Assembly (NCBI RefSeq): GCF_014202225.1
Contig: NZ_JACHGE010000001.1
Coordinates: 601,320 to 665,319 of the forward strand
Direction of reading: 5' to 3'
Length of the DNA stretch: 64,000 nt
Origin: Algibacter amylolyticus
Lineage (GTDB): Bacteria; Bacteroidota; Bacteroidia; Flavobacteriales; Flavobacteriaceae
Shown here: positions 18,150 through 26,334 of the stretch, piece by piece
How the letters are laid out: the number at the start of each line of letters is the position of its first letter
Numbering within the stretch: the first letter of the stretch is position 1
The notes under the pieces: generated by a model
Seen by the model: only the letters and a program-made list of their open reading frames with translations
Databases searched by the model: none
What the model was told of the DNA's origin: nothing
Translations under genes and position numbers: made by a program

Positions 18150-20015
18150 TTAACTTATTAATATTAATACATTTAACTCATCCGGATACGCTTTAATGAT
18201 ATTTGAACCAGGTGTCAATCTAAGTGGACCAAAAGTATTGGTGCTTTTGGTAAGTAGACTATCACCACGATTATCTTTAACGGTATTCATTAATTTAATA
18301 TCTAAAGAATTACCATTTTCATCGGGTATATTAAAGGAAAGTGTTTGTAACTCTATATCAACACTTTTAATATTTTCAATATGAACATCAAAACATAAAT
18401 CTTTTTCATTTCTAACTACAACATGAGGAAACTCAGAAACTGAATATTTTTTTCTCTTATTACTTGTATTGGGATTTGTCTTCTCTTGGGTTTTCTTTTT
18501 TCTTTTCTCTTTAATAGGTCGCGCTTTTTTTATGTTCCCATTTGGATCTATTCGCACTGTGCCACTTTTAACATTTACAGGTATTATATTATCTTTTTTT
18601 ATTTGAGGTAATTTTCTTCCTGTTTCATTATCGGTGATTTCGGCCGATGCAGTATTTTGACCTCCTCCACTAAGTCCTATTCCTGCAGCAAATAATTCTG
18701 CAACCTGAACATCCTCCTCATCACTAGCCCCACTGCCGGCTACCGCTGTAACAACCTCTCTTATGAAATCTCTAATTTCAACGCGATATTTCTCTCCCCC
18801 TACCAAACTTTTAAAATCCCACGCGCGATGTGTAGAACCTTCTGTCTTTCGAAGGATTTCTGAACCATGAGTACTTTCACAACAAAAAACAGCTGAATAG
18901 TCATAACTAGACCATGTTCTTTTTCTTTGATCCTGAATCATCATCTTTCTACTTCTCATCATATCATAAGAGCGTGCATAACCATCTTTTTGGATGACTT
19001 TAACGCAACACTTACCTAATAAAGGTAATTCTCTTGTTTCAGAATGCCCATTCATATAGGCGTCTATATATTGCAAGGTTCTATCTTGTTTGTCGTTCTT
19101 ATCGAATAAACTTATAAATTGTATTGTGTTTATAGTGTTACTATCGAGAAGCTTTCCGTTTATTTCAACTGTAATCTTATTATCTATTATTGCAGCATAA
19201 AAATTACGCATATAACTTTTAATAATCAAATCCTCCCAATCATCTGATTTTGGCTCAAAACCTACAACATAAACATCAGTTCCTTCTTCTGTTCTTTGCG
19301 CCATCCATGAAGGGATAGTTCTTTTTGCCTCCTCAAATGAATCGTAAGTTATAGTTCTATATTCTGTACCATCATCATGATCACAAAAGAAAATCTCACC
19401 TTTATACTTCTGGCCTTCTTGTTCAAAATAAATTAAATCAGTACTGCCAAAAAATGTGTGCTGTTCTTTTCCTTCGTGCTTACTATAGGAGGAATAAAAT
19501 ACTGTATTTATTCTAGATAAATTAAATGGCGCTGTTTTACCGTGCCCCCTACTTCCTCCTCCTTCACCACCTTCTATAGAATAACCAACAGAAGCAAAAA
19601 ATCTATAAATTGGTGATGACGTATCATCCCAATCACCATAAAGACCTGTTGTATTATAATCAGAAAATTTTAAAATTGTTATTTTATCTCCACTTAACAA
19701 ATCTATTCCTTTTTGAAATTTAGAACATGTTACACCGCTCTCATCATACCCTGCTTTAAGATAGTTTAAACCACATTTAAAGGAGTCTTTTAATTCCTGT
19801 GAACCAGGTATTTGATTTACATCAACTTCAAAGGATTCGATTTTTATTTTAACTGGATCTAATTGATTAATATCTTTCGGGTTGTCACTTGAATTTTGTG
19901 TTATTTCTCTAACTGTTTTATTGTAGTCTCCTTCTCCAAAGACTTCCTCTCCCCACTTGTTTGGTCCCTGTTTACGCCCCCCGGAATATGGAACTCTTTT
20001 TAATCCTATACTCAT
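18150..20015 (-). CDS. GHKL (Hsp90/MutL-like) ATPase, putative defence protein
   Basis: This 621-residue protein has an N-terminal GHKL ATP-binding fold: N-box REITQNSSDN (E37, N41, D44), a DxxxxG-type segment SDYNTTGL (D119-G124), and a Gly-rich lid GGEGGGSRGHGKTAPF (149-164) resembling MORC/MutL/Hsp90 lids. A second domain to about 420 includes the Arg/Lys-rich stretch MMRSRKMMIQDQRKRTW. A basic low-complexity linker near 505-530 (KEKRKKKTQEKT) leads to a C-terminal domain of about 90 residues, probably beta-rich. GHKL ATPases of MutL/MORC type are known from some restriction-linked operons. Here the companion Z1 and AIPR genes of the Mza type are absent. The function is unknown; a defence role is inferred from the island. 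Confidence 0.75.
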   Translation of the reverse strand: MSIGLKRVPYSGGRKQGPNKWGEEVFGEGDYNKTVREITQNSSDNPKDINQLDPVKIKIESFEVDVNQIPGSQELKDSFKCGLNYLKAGYDESGVTCSKFQKGIDLLSGDKITILKFSDYNTTGLYGDWDDTSSPIYRFFASVGYSIEGGEGGGSRGHGKTAPFNLSRINTVFYSSYSKHEGKEQHTFFGSTDLIYFEQEGQKYKGEIFFCDHDDGTEYRTITYDSFEEAKRTIPSWMAQRTEEGTDVYVVGFEPKSDDWEDLIIKSYMRNFYAAIIDNKITVEINGKLLDSNTINTIQFISLFDKNDKQDRTLQYIDAYMNGHSETRELPLLGKCCVKVIQKDGYARSYDMMRSRKMMIQDQRKRTWSSYDYSAVFCCESTHGSEILRKTEGSTHRAWDFKSLVGGEKYRVEIRDFIREVVTAVAGSGASDEEDVQVAELFAAGIGLSGGGQNTASAEITDNETGRKLPQIKKDNIIPVNVKSGTVRIDPNGNIKKARPIKEKRKKKTQEKTNPNTSNKRKKYSVSEFPHVVVRNEKDLCFDVHIENIKSVDIELQTLSFNIPDENGNSLDIKLMNTVKDNRGDSLLTKSTNTFGPLRLTPGSNIIKAYPDELNVLILIS

Positions 20016-20017
20016 TT

Positions 20018-20242
20018 TTAAAATTTAAATTTATCTTGATTTTTGGACACTCCTTTTTCAAAAGCAATCTTGAGACTCTCAACCTGTTTTTTTATTACAG
20101 ATATCATTTTCTTTACATCTTCATCATTATATTCATAATTATAAGGATTTGAGCATTTCTCAAGACTAGATAGCGAACTCAATACCTTATTTACTCGACC
20201 TGATGCGATCTGTTCAAATCTTTCACGTTTTGTTTTAGGCAT
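20018..20242 (-). CDS. Small charged protein heading the GHKL operon
   Basis: This 74-residue protein reads KRERFEQIASGRVNKVLSSL, then a CSNPYNYEYNDEDVKKM stretch and a basic helical tail. It is predicted to be mostly helical and has no membrane segment. I recall related small proteins (ERFE.IA..R...V.......CSN..NYEY...DV pattern) from accessory regions of many bacteria, but I know no function for them. Its stop lies 2 bases before the ATPase ATG, so it leads the operon. The closest promoter-like sequence is TACATTTA on the minus strand (20262-20269), one mismatch from TAnnTTTG. It could be a regulator or antitoxin-like partner. Confidence 0.7.
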   Translation of the reverse strand: MPKTKRERFEQIASGRVNKVLSSLSSLEKCSNPYNYEYNDEDVKKMISVIKKQVESLKIAFEKGVSKNQDKFKF

Positions 20243-20472
20243 AGAATTGTATTTATAAGCTTAAATGTAATATATTTTATTTTAAAACTACATATAATTA
20301 CATATATCAACACACACGTAATTAAAACAAGCTTTAAATCAAGAAATACTATATAATAAAGTAAATCATTTCAATAAGAATAAGATTAAACTCCCAATCC
20401 AGTCAAAATAAATAGCTATCAAGTCAACCATGCATAAGGTTTATCCATAATTTGTTCTTAAAAATATAAATT
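20243..20472. other. AT-rich intergenic region at the right edge of the island
   Basis: About 230 very AT-rich bases lie between the GHKL operon and a small plus-strand ORF. No tRNA, terminator hairpin, inverted repeat or gene was seen here. It should hold the promoter of the minus-strand operon. Confidence 0.5.
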
Positions 20473-20619
20473 ATGATAATTACAAAAGTATTAGGACTTA
20501 CAAGTACATTAACAAAGAGTAAAAAAGCTAAAATTGCAATTCTACTTATAGAAGTGGCTGTGTTAGCACATGCTGTAGCCACAAGAAAAGGGAAAACTCA
20601 GAAAAAATTAAAAAAGTAG
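20473..20619 (+). CDS. Possible 48-residue membrane micropeptide
   Basis: ATG at 20473 to TAG at 20617-20619 gives 48 residues: a basic N-terminal part (LTKSKKAK), one hydrophobic helix (IAILLIEVAVLAHAVA) and a strongly basic tail ending KTQKKLKK. The layout is that of a small single-pass membrane protein. It converges on the TspO-like gene with 11 bases between stop codons and marks the right edge of the island. Coding status is uncertain, as no ribosome binding site or homologue can be cited. Confidence 0.35.
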   Translation: MIITKVLGLTSTLTKSKKAKIAILLIEVAVLAHAVATRKGKTQKKLKK

Positions 20620-20630
20620 AACGTTAGGCT

Positions 20631-21437
20631 TTAGTTTTTCCTAGCATCTAAATACTCCTTACACTTAATCGCAGGGTTTGTTTCTCGGTTAATAAAGGCA
20701 TGCGTAGAACTGCTTATAATTAAAATTGCAGCAGCAACTCCTGCAGTATAAGCTACAATGGTATTGGCCTCGCTATTAGCTACATAAATAGCAATTAGAG
20801 CCCAAGCACCAACAAGTGCAAACTCGCGCATGTTTCGTTTCCAGGTTACCATTAAGTTTATTATGGTCGCAATACCTATTAATGCGATAGTCCAAAATGT
20901 TGGCGATAAACCGAAACCATCCCAATTGTATTTTACTAAAACGGCCGATACGTTTGCAATACTAGCCACGGTAATCCAGCCGCTATAAATTACAAAGGGC
21001 CACCATAAAAACAGAATAACAGAAATTGGCTCGTCTACCAATTCCATGCTGTTTTTAAGCACAATTTGTAGTAGCGAAAATAGAATGATAAAGATAAATA
21101 TGGAAGATATTAAGGTGTAACCGTAAATCCAGGTTACAATCCAAGCACAATTTGCAATGCAAGAGATTAGAAACCACCAACCTGTTTTTAAAATAAAATC
21201 GTCGTTTCTAACTTTTACAAATAGACTGCGACCTTGGTAAACAATAAACCCTAACAAGAGTAAATAGATTATTCCCCAAATGGAAAACGCATAACCTGCG
21301 GGAGTAAATAAGGTGTTATAATCTTTAGAAACTTCCCCTATGGTGGTGTTATTTAATAAACCTGTGTTAGACAAATAGTTCATTACAATAACACACACAA
21401 AAGCGACACCATTAATTATTTGTAATTGTTTTTTCAT
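20631..21437 (-). CDS. TspO/MBR-related tryptophan-rich membrane protein
   Basis: This is a 268-residue integral membrane protein with about seven to eight hydrophobic helices. Segments such as LFTPAGYAFSIWGIIYLLL, WWFLISCIANCAWIVTWIY, LFLWWPFVIYSGWITVASI and NWDGFGLSPTFWTIALI show the Trp-rich pattern of the long bacterial TspO-like family. Classical TspO is about 160 residues with five helices. This longer version is common in Bacteroidota and its ligand is not known; porphyrin binding should not be assumed. It stands alone, convergent with the micropeptide ORF and upstream of no obvious partner. Confidence 0.75.
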   Translation of the reverse strand: MKKQLQIINGVAFVCVIVMNYLSNTGLLNNTTIGEVSKDYNTLFTPAGYAFSIWGIIYLLLLGFIVYQGRSLFVKVRNDDFILKTGWWFLISCIANCAWIVTWIYGYTLISSIFIFIILFSLLQIVLKNSMELVDEPISVILFLWWPFVIYSGWITVASIANVSAVLVKYNWDGFGLSPTFWTIALIGIATIINLMVTWKRNMREFALVGAWALIAIYVANSEANTIVAYTAGVAAAILIISSSTHAFINRETNPAIKCKEYLDARKN

Positions 21438-21511
21438 TGTAATAATATAACAAAAATAAAACGATTAGAAAATACTGTGTGCATAAATTCTACGGTTTCT
21501 AAACCAATAAA

Positions 21512-23464
21512 TTAACGACGCTTCTTCTTACTTTTAAACTTCGCTTTGTTTTTACGCTTATTAAACGGCACAGCATCATCAAAGGTATGTTTAGCATCAC
21601 CAGTTGGTGTGTTTTTACGCCACTTCTCTGTTTTTTCGGGTAGTAACACTTTTAGTAAATCTTGACGCCCTAATTTGTTTAAAGTCTTTTTAATCCAGTC
21701 TTTATTTTCATCTTTATACCAAAAGAAAAAACGGTGTTGTTCGTCTTTCTCTTTTCTAGTAATAGGCGTGTTTACTTTTTTAAGCGTGTATGGATGGTAA
21801 CCACTATAGTAAATAACAGTAGCCACCGTCATAGGTGTGGGTGTAAAGCCTTGTACTTGCTCTAACTGGAAACCCATATCTTTAGTTTCGGCAGCTAGGT
21901 TTGCCATATCTTCTACTTCGCAAGCCGGATGATTCGATATAAAATAAGGGATTAACTGTAGTTTTAAACCTTTAGCAATATTAATTTTATCGAAACGCTC
22001 TTTAAACTTATGGAAGTAACTAAACGATGGTTTACGCATCAGTTTTAAAACCGGATCGCTGGTATGTTCTGGTGCTACTTTAAGTCGGCCAGAAACGTGC
22101 TTGGTCATCACCTCCTCGGTATAATCATCTAACTCTTTAGGGTCGGCATTTTTATTAAACTCTGGTACCAACATATCGTGGCGAATACCCGAACCAATAA
22201 ACGATTTCTTTACTTTTGGATGACTATCAACAGCCTGATATAATTCGGTTAAAGGCTTATGCGACGTATCTAAATTGCTACATATAACTGGCGAGATACA
22301 ACTAGGTGCCACACACTTGTCGCAAATAGATTGCACTTTCCCTTTCATTTGGTACATGTTGGCACTTGGCCCACCAATATCAGATAAATAACCTTTAAAA
22401 TCTGGCATATTAGCCACTGTATCCACTTCTTTTAAAATAGACTCTTTACTACGCGATGCAATAAATTTCCCTTGGTGTGCCGATATAGTACAGAAACTAC
22501 AGCCTCCAAAACACCCACGGTGAATGTTAATGGAAAACTTTATCATTTCGAAGGCCGGAATAGGCCCGCGTTTATTATATTTTGGATGAGGTAATCGCGT
22601 ATAAGGATAATCGAAAGAGGCATCAATCTCGCTTTCCGTCATGGTTGGATATGGCGGATTAATCATCAATGTTTTATCTCCAATTTTCTGAAAAATACGT
22701 CTTGCAGCCAATTTGTTCGACTCTTGCTCTATCACTTTAAAGTTAGAGGCGTATTTTTTCTTATCCTTTAAGCACACTTCATGCGACGCTATTTCAACAT
22801 CTTCCCAATTACTGTTTTTTGGTATTTTTTCTCCTTCTTTTAAAAGTACTGCCGTTTGTAAAACCGTATTTATACTGCTAAAAGGCACACCTCGCTCTAA
22901 CAAACGTACAACTTCACGCAAAGGTTGCTCGCCCATACCGTAAACCAACATATCGGCTTTCGAGGTTTCTAGAATAGAAGGTAATAACTTATCGCTCCAA
23001 TAATCGTAATGCGTAACACGACGCAATGAAGCCTCAATACCACCAATTAAAACTGGTGTATCTGGCCATTTTTCTTTTAAAATTTTAGAATAAACTGTTG
23101 TTGCGTAATCCGGACGGAAGCCAATATCGCCATTTGGTGTATAGGCATCTTTATCGCGACGTTTTTTGTTTGCGTTGTAATTACTAATCATGGGGTCCAT
23201 GCAACCACCAGTAACACCAAAAAATAATTTTGGAGCACCAAGTTTAACAAAATCCTGTAGATTATCGTTTACATTGGGCTGAGGTACAATAGCCACACGT
23301 AAACCAAAACTTTCTAGCATACGCCCAATAACTGCGGGTCCAAAGGTTGGATGATCCACATAGGCATCGCCGCTAAATAGGATAACATCTAGTGCTTCCC
23401 ATCCGCGTATTTTCACCTCTTTATTTGTGGTAGGTAACCAATCAGAAAGTTGTAACTCTTGCAT
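21512..23464 (-). CDS. YgiQ family radical SAM protein
   Basis: This is a protein of about 650 residues with the order of the UPF0313/YgiQ family: DVILFSGDAYVDHPTFG near the N-terminus, GGIEASLRR, the radical SAM cluster motif CFGGCSFC preceded by NIHRGC, a second Cys-rich stretch with CDKCVAPSCISPVIC, GSGIRHD, VAPEHTSD, and FTPTPMTVATVIYYSGYHP. The C-terminal tail is very basic. The biochemical substrate of the family is unsettled. I chose ATG at 23464 over the upstream TTG at 23473. A TAnnTTTG promoter element overlaps that TTG, so transcripts probably start too late to include it. Confidence 0.9.
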   Translation of the reverse strand: MQELQLSDWLPTTNKEVKIRGWEALDVILFSGDAYVDHPTFGPAVIGRMLESFGLRVAIVPQPNVNDNLQDFVKLGAPKLFFGVTGGCMDPMISNYNANKKRRDKDAYTPNGDIGFRPDYATTVYSKILKEKWPDTPVLIGGIEASLRRVTHYDYWSDKLLPSILETSKADMLVYGMGEQPLREVVRLLERGVPFSSINTVLQTAVLLKEGEKIPKNSNWEDVEIASHEVCLKDKKKYASNFKVIEQESNKLAARRIFQKIGDKTLMINPPYPTMTESEIDASFDYPYTRLPHPKYNKRGPIPAFEMIKFSINIHRGCFGGCSFCTISAHQGKFIASRSKESILKEVDTVANMPDFKGYLSDIGGPSANMYQMKGKVQSICDKCVAPSCISPVICSNLDTSHKPLTELYQAVDSHPKVKKSFIGSGIRHDMLVPEFNKNADPKELDDYTEEVMTKHVSGRLKVAPEHTSDPVLKLMRKPSFSYFHKFKERFDKINIAKGLKLQLIPYFISNHPACEVEDMANLAAETKDMGFQLEQVQGFTPTPMTVATVIYYSGYHPYTLKKVNTPITRKEKDEQHRFFFWYKDENKDWIKKTLNKLGRQDLLKVLLPEKTEKWRKNTPTGDAKHTFDDAVPFNKRKNKAKFKSKKKRR

Positions 23465-23470
23465 AGGCTG

Positions 23471-23478
23471 CAAAAATA
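23471..23478 (-). promoter_or_regulatory. Candidate -7 element of ygiQ
   Basis: On the minus strand this reads TATTTTTG, an exact TAnnTTTG match. It ends 7 bases before the ATG at 23464, suggesting a leaderless or very short-leader mRNA. This is the main reason to prefer that ATG. Confidence 0.45.
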
Positions 23479-23589
23479 AACAAAAATCGCCGCTTAAACA
23501 TGATAACTCAATTATTTTGGGGGCTGCGCTTACAGTATAACCTTAAATAACAATATTTGGCAGTGTGCTTAGGTAACTATTTATAGCAA

Positions 23590-24414
23590 TTAAATTTTAA
23601 AAGTAACCACAGGGCGTTTGGCATGATTTACCAAATCTTCACTAATACTACCATTAAAAAAATGCGAAATACCTTGTCTGCCATGGGTGCTCATACCAAT
23701 TAAATCGGCACCAATAGATTCAGAAAAATTCATAATACCCTTTTCAATAGTAACATCGTTGTACGTGTTAAGGGTATAATTTTCGAAATCGGAAGACGCA
23801 ACAAAGGACTTCATGCGCTCATTAGTAGTTTCCGTAGGCATAAATTTATTCGGCGTATTTACGGTTAGCAAATGTAGTTTAGCATCAAATTTTTTGGCAA
23901 ATGTTATCGCTTTTTTATAAGTTTCTTTGCTTTCGTCTTTAAAATCGGAAGCAAAAACAAAGTTAGAGACGTTAAACGTTTCGTGTTCTTTTTTAACCAC
24001 AAGCACGGGTATTTCAGAGGTTCTTACCACCTTTTCGGTATTACTTCCAATGAGCATTTCTCTTAATCCGCTTACACCATTAGAGCCCATAACAATTAAA
24101 TCGATGTCGTACTTTTTGCAATTATGAAAAACACCCTTAAAAATCTCATTAAAATCTACCGTTTCGTGCACTATTACATCGTTTAGGTATCTTTTTCTTA
24201 AAATAGATTCAAACCTTTTGTGTGCCAATTTCATAAAAAACATAGCCTCAGGTAGTTCGCTTTGCAAGCTCGTGGTATCAACATCATGCATAGGCATTTC
24301 AATAAGATGAAGTAAATAAATTTCGGCATTATGAGTTTTTGCTAATTGAGCAGCTACTTTTAAAGCGTTTTCAGCTTGATCAGAAAAATCGGTAGGAACA
24401 AGTATTTTTTTCAT
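23590..24414 (-). CDS. Universal stress protein with two UspA domains
   Basis: This 274-residue cytoplasmic protein has tandem Usp folds. The first starts MKKILVPTDFSDQAENALKVA, with the ATP-loop-like GSNGVSGLREMLIGSNTEKVVR and PVLVVKK. The second starts NFVFASDFKDESKETYKKAI and has MSTHGRQGISHFFNGSISEDLVNHAKRPVV. The double-domain form is usual in Bacteroidota. A role in stress survival is known only at family level. The gene is monocistronic, divergent from rimP. Confidence 0.88.
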   Translation of the reverse strand: MKKILVPTDFSDQAENALKVAAQLAKTHNAEIYLLHLIEMPMHDVDTTSLQSELPEAMFFMKLAHKRFESILRKRYLNDVIVHETVDFNEIFKGVFHNCKKYDIDLIVMGSNGVSGLREMLIGSNTEKVVRTSEIPVLVVKKEHETFNVSNFVFASDFKDESKETYKKAITFAKKFDAKLHLLTVNTPNKFMPTETTNERMKSFVASSDFENYTLNTYNDVTIEKGIMNFSESIGADLIGMSTHGRQGISHFFNGSISEDLVNHAKRPVVTFKI

Positions 24415-24477
24415 ATTTAAGAAGTTGTGGTGTATCTAAATTTATGAAATATTCCTTTAAAAATCAATAAAATATTA

Positions 24478-24485
24478 TATATTTG
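24478..24485 (+). promoter_or_regulatory. Candidate -7 element of the rimP-nusA-infB operon
   Basis: TATATTTG matches TAnnTTTG exactly. Only a T-rich stretch sits where the upstream TTG would be expected. A start near 24491 would put a strong hairpin within the leader before rimP. Confidence 0.45.
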
Positions 24486-24513
24486 CATCGTTGAAAGGCG
24501 GAATTAAAGATAT

Positions 24514-24540
24514 GAGGGGACGGAAAGTCCCCTCTTTTTA
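24514..24540 (+). terminator. Terminator-like hairpin in the rimP leader (possible attenuator)
   Basis: GAGGGGAC, loop GGAAA, GTCCCCTC, then TTTTT. This is a perfect 8-bp GC-rich stem with a T-run, ending 9 bases before the rimP ATG. It has the full form of an intrinsic terminator yet lies downstream of the only promoter-like element and before the first gene. Confidence 0.7.
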
Positions 24541-24548
24541 TACTTAAA

Positions 24549-25010
24549 ATGTTTAAAAATACAGTTACAGAATTACTTGAGGCGGCGTTATTAGAACGTC
24601 CAGATTTGTTTTTAATAGATTTTTCTATAAACTCAGAAAATCATATTAAGATAATAGTAGACGGCGATAATGGGCTTTTAGTTGAAGACTGTATGTTTAT
24701 TAGCAGAGCCATAGAAAATAATATTGATAGAGAAGAAAATGATTTTTCTTTAGAGGTTATGTCGGCCGGTGCAGCATCACCATTAACACACAAACGCCAG
24801 TATAAAAAAAATCTTAAAAGAACGCTTAGTGTAAGAACTAGTTCTGAAGAAATTGAAGGAACACTTACCGAGGCAACCGAAGATAATATCAAATTAGAGT
24901 GGAAAGTTAGAGAGCCTAAACCAGTAGGTAAGGGTAAAGTAACTGTTAAAAAGGAAATTAATATTCCTTATGAAAATATTGTAGAAGCAAAAGTTATGAT
25001 TAAATTTTAA
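24549..25010 (+). CDS. rimP: Ribosome maturation factor RimP
   Basis: This 153-residue protein has the two-domain RimP layout: an N-terminal alpha/beta domain (LFLIDFSINSENHIKIIVDGDNGLLVEDCMFISRAIE, then DFSLEVMSAGAASPL) and a C-terminal SH3-like barrel (LSVRTSSEEIEGTLTEATED). It assists 30S subunit maturation. Its position directly before nusA and infB is the standard bacterial order, which confirms the call. NusA starts 11 bases after its stop. Confidence 0.95.
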   Translation: MFKNTVTELLEAALLERPDLFLIDFSINSENHIKIIVDGDNGLLVEDCMFISRAIENNIDREENDFSLEVMSAGAASPLTHKRQYKKNLKRTLSVRTSSEEIEGTLTEATEDNIKLEWKVREPKPVGKGKVTVKKEINIPYENIVEAKVMIKF

Positions 25011-25021
25011 TTTAAAGAGTT

Positions 25022-26254
25022 ATGGAAAATATCGCATTAATTGAATCTTTTTCAGAATTCAAAGATGATAAGCTAATTGACAGAGTAACGTTAATGGCAA
25101 TTTTAGAGGATGTATTTAGAAGTGCCTTAAAAAAGAAATTTGGGGATGATGATAATTTTGATATTATTGTAAATCCAGATAAAGGCGATTTAGAAATATG
25201 GAGAAATAGAGTTGTTGTTGCCGATGGAGAAGTTGAGGAGCCTAATCAAGAAATTACAATAACTGAAGCTCGTAAAATTGAGCCTGATTTTGAGGTTGGT
25301 GAAGATGTATCTGAAGAAGTTAAGCTTATCGATTTAGGTAGACGGGCTATTTTAGCATTACGTCAAAACTTAATTTCTAAAATCCATGAGCACGATAATA
25401 CTATAATTTATAAGCAATTTAAAGATTTAGTAGGAGAAATTTATACAGCCGAAGTACACCATATTCGTCATAGAGCAGTAATTTTGTTAGATGATGAAGG
25501 TAACGAAATTGTGCTTCCAAAGGATAGACAAATACCTTCAGATTTCTTCAGAAAAGGAGATAATGTAAGAGGTGTAATTGATAGTGTAGAGCTTAAAGGC
25601 GCTAAACCAACAATTATTATGTCTAGAAGTTCACCTAAATTTTTAGAAAAATTATTTGAACAAGAAATTCCAGAAGTTTTTGATGGTTTAATTACAATCA
25701 AACATGTGGTAAGAATACCTGGAGAAAAAGCAAAAGTAGCTGTCGATTCTTATGATGATAGAATAGATCCTGTTGGAGCTTGTGTTGGTATGAAAGGTTC
25801 AAGAATTCACGGTATTGTTCGTGAGTTAGGTAACGAAAATATTGATGTTATTAACTACACCAATAACTTACCATTATTTATAACTAGAGCGTTAAGTCCA
25901 GCACGTGTAACTTCAATTAAATTAAATGAAGAAACAAAACGCGCAGAGGTTATTTTAAAGCCAGAAGAGGTAAGTAAAGCCATTGGTAGAGGTGGTCATA
26001 ACATCCGTTTAGCTGGTCAATTAACGGGTTACGAAATCGACGTATTTAGAGAAGGAGCAGAGGAAGATGTTGAGTTACGTGAGTTTACAGATGAAATTGA
26101 AGGCTGGATTATTGAAGAGTTTAGTAAAGCAGGGTTAGATACTGCGAAAAGCATATTAGAACAAGATGTTAAAGATCTTGTTAAGAGAACCGACTTGGAG
26201 GAAGAAACCATCCAAGATGTTATCAGAATTCTTAAAGAAGAATTTGAAGATTAG
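25022..26254 (+). CDS. nusA: Transcription termination/antitermination factor NusA
   Basis: This 410-residue NusA has an N-terminal RNA polymerase-binding domain (1-125), an S1 domain (about 135-200, GEIYTAEVHHIRHRAVILL) and two KH domains (VGACVGMKGSRIHGIVRELGNENIDVI and AIGRGGHNIRLAGQLTGYEIDVF). A short acidic helical tail follows, where E. coli NusA (495 residues) has two acidic repeats. The shorter form is common outside Proteobacteria. It acts on paused RNA polymerase in termination and antitermination, and lies between rimP and infB in the same operon. Confidence 0.96.
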   Translation: MENIALIESFSEFKDDKLIDRVTLMAILEDVFRSALKKKFGDDDNFDIIVNPDKGDLEIWRNRVVVADGEVEEPNQEITITEARKIEPDFEVGEDVSEEVKLIDLGRRAILALRQNLISKIHEHDNTIIYKQFKDLVGEIYTAEVHHIRHRAVILLDDEGNEIVLPKDRQIPSDFFRKGDNVRGVIDSVELKGAKPTIIMSRSSPKFLEKLFEQEIPEVFDGLITIKHVVRIPGEKAKVAVDSYDDRIDPVGACVGMKGSRIHGIVRELGNENIDVINYTNNLPLFITRALSPARVTSIKLNEETKRAEVILKPEEVSKAIGRGGHNIRLAGQLTGYEIDVFREGAEEDVELREFTDEIEGWIIEEFSKAGLDTAKSILEQDVKDLVKRTDLEEETIQDVIRILKEEFED

Positions 26255-26307
26255 TAAATAAAAAGTGCAGATTTGCATTTTCATTATGTCCGAAAGGGTA
26301 TAATACA

Positions 26308-26315
26308 TATATTTG
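26308..26315 (+). promoter_or_regulatory. Candidate internal promoter element before infB
   Basis: TATATTTG matches TAnnTTTG and lies 22 bases before the infB ATG, in an 80-base gap after nusA. No TTG sits at the usual 19-21 base spacing, so support is from the -7 element alone. It would let infB be made independently of rimP-nusA. Confidence 0.35.
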
Positions 26316-26334
26316 AGTATTTTAAAGGCGATTT

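Noticed and set aside
16563-20242. GHKL operon as a known Mza/Z1-type system
   Set aside because: No Z1 helicase-like, AIPR or DUF4420-like gene is present, and the two partner proteins do not show those motifs.
23465-23473. TTG start at 23473 for the YgiQ-type gene
   Set aside because: The TTG is part of a TAnnTTTG promoter match, so the mRNA likely begins after it. ATG at 23464 is a better start.
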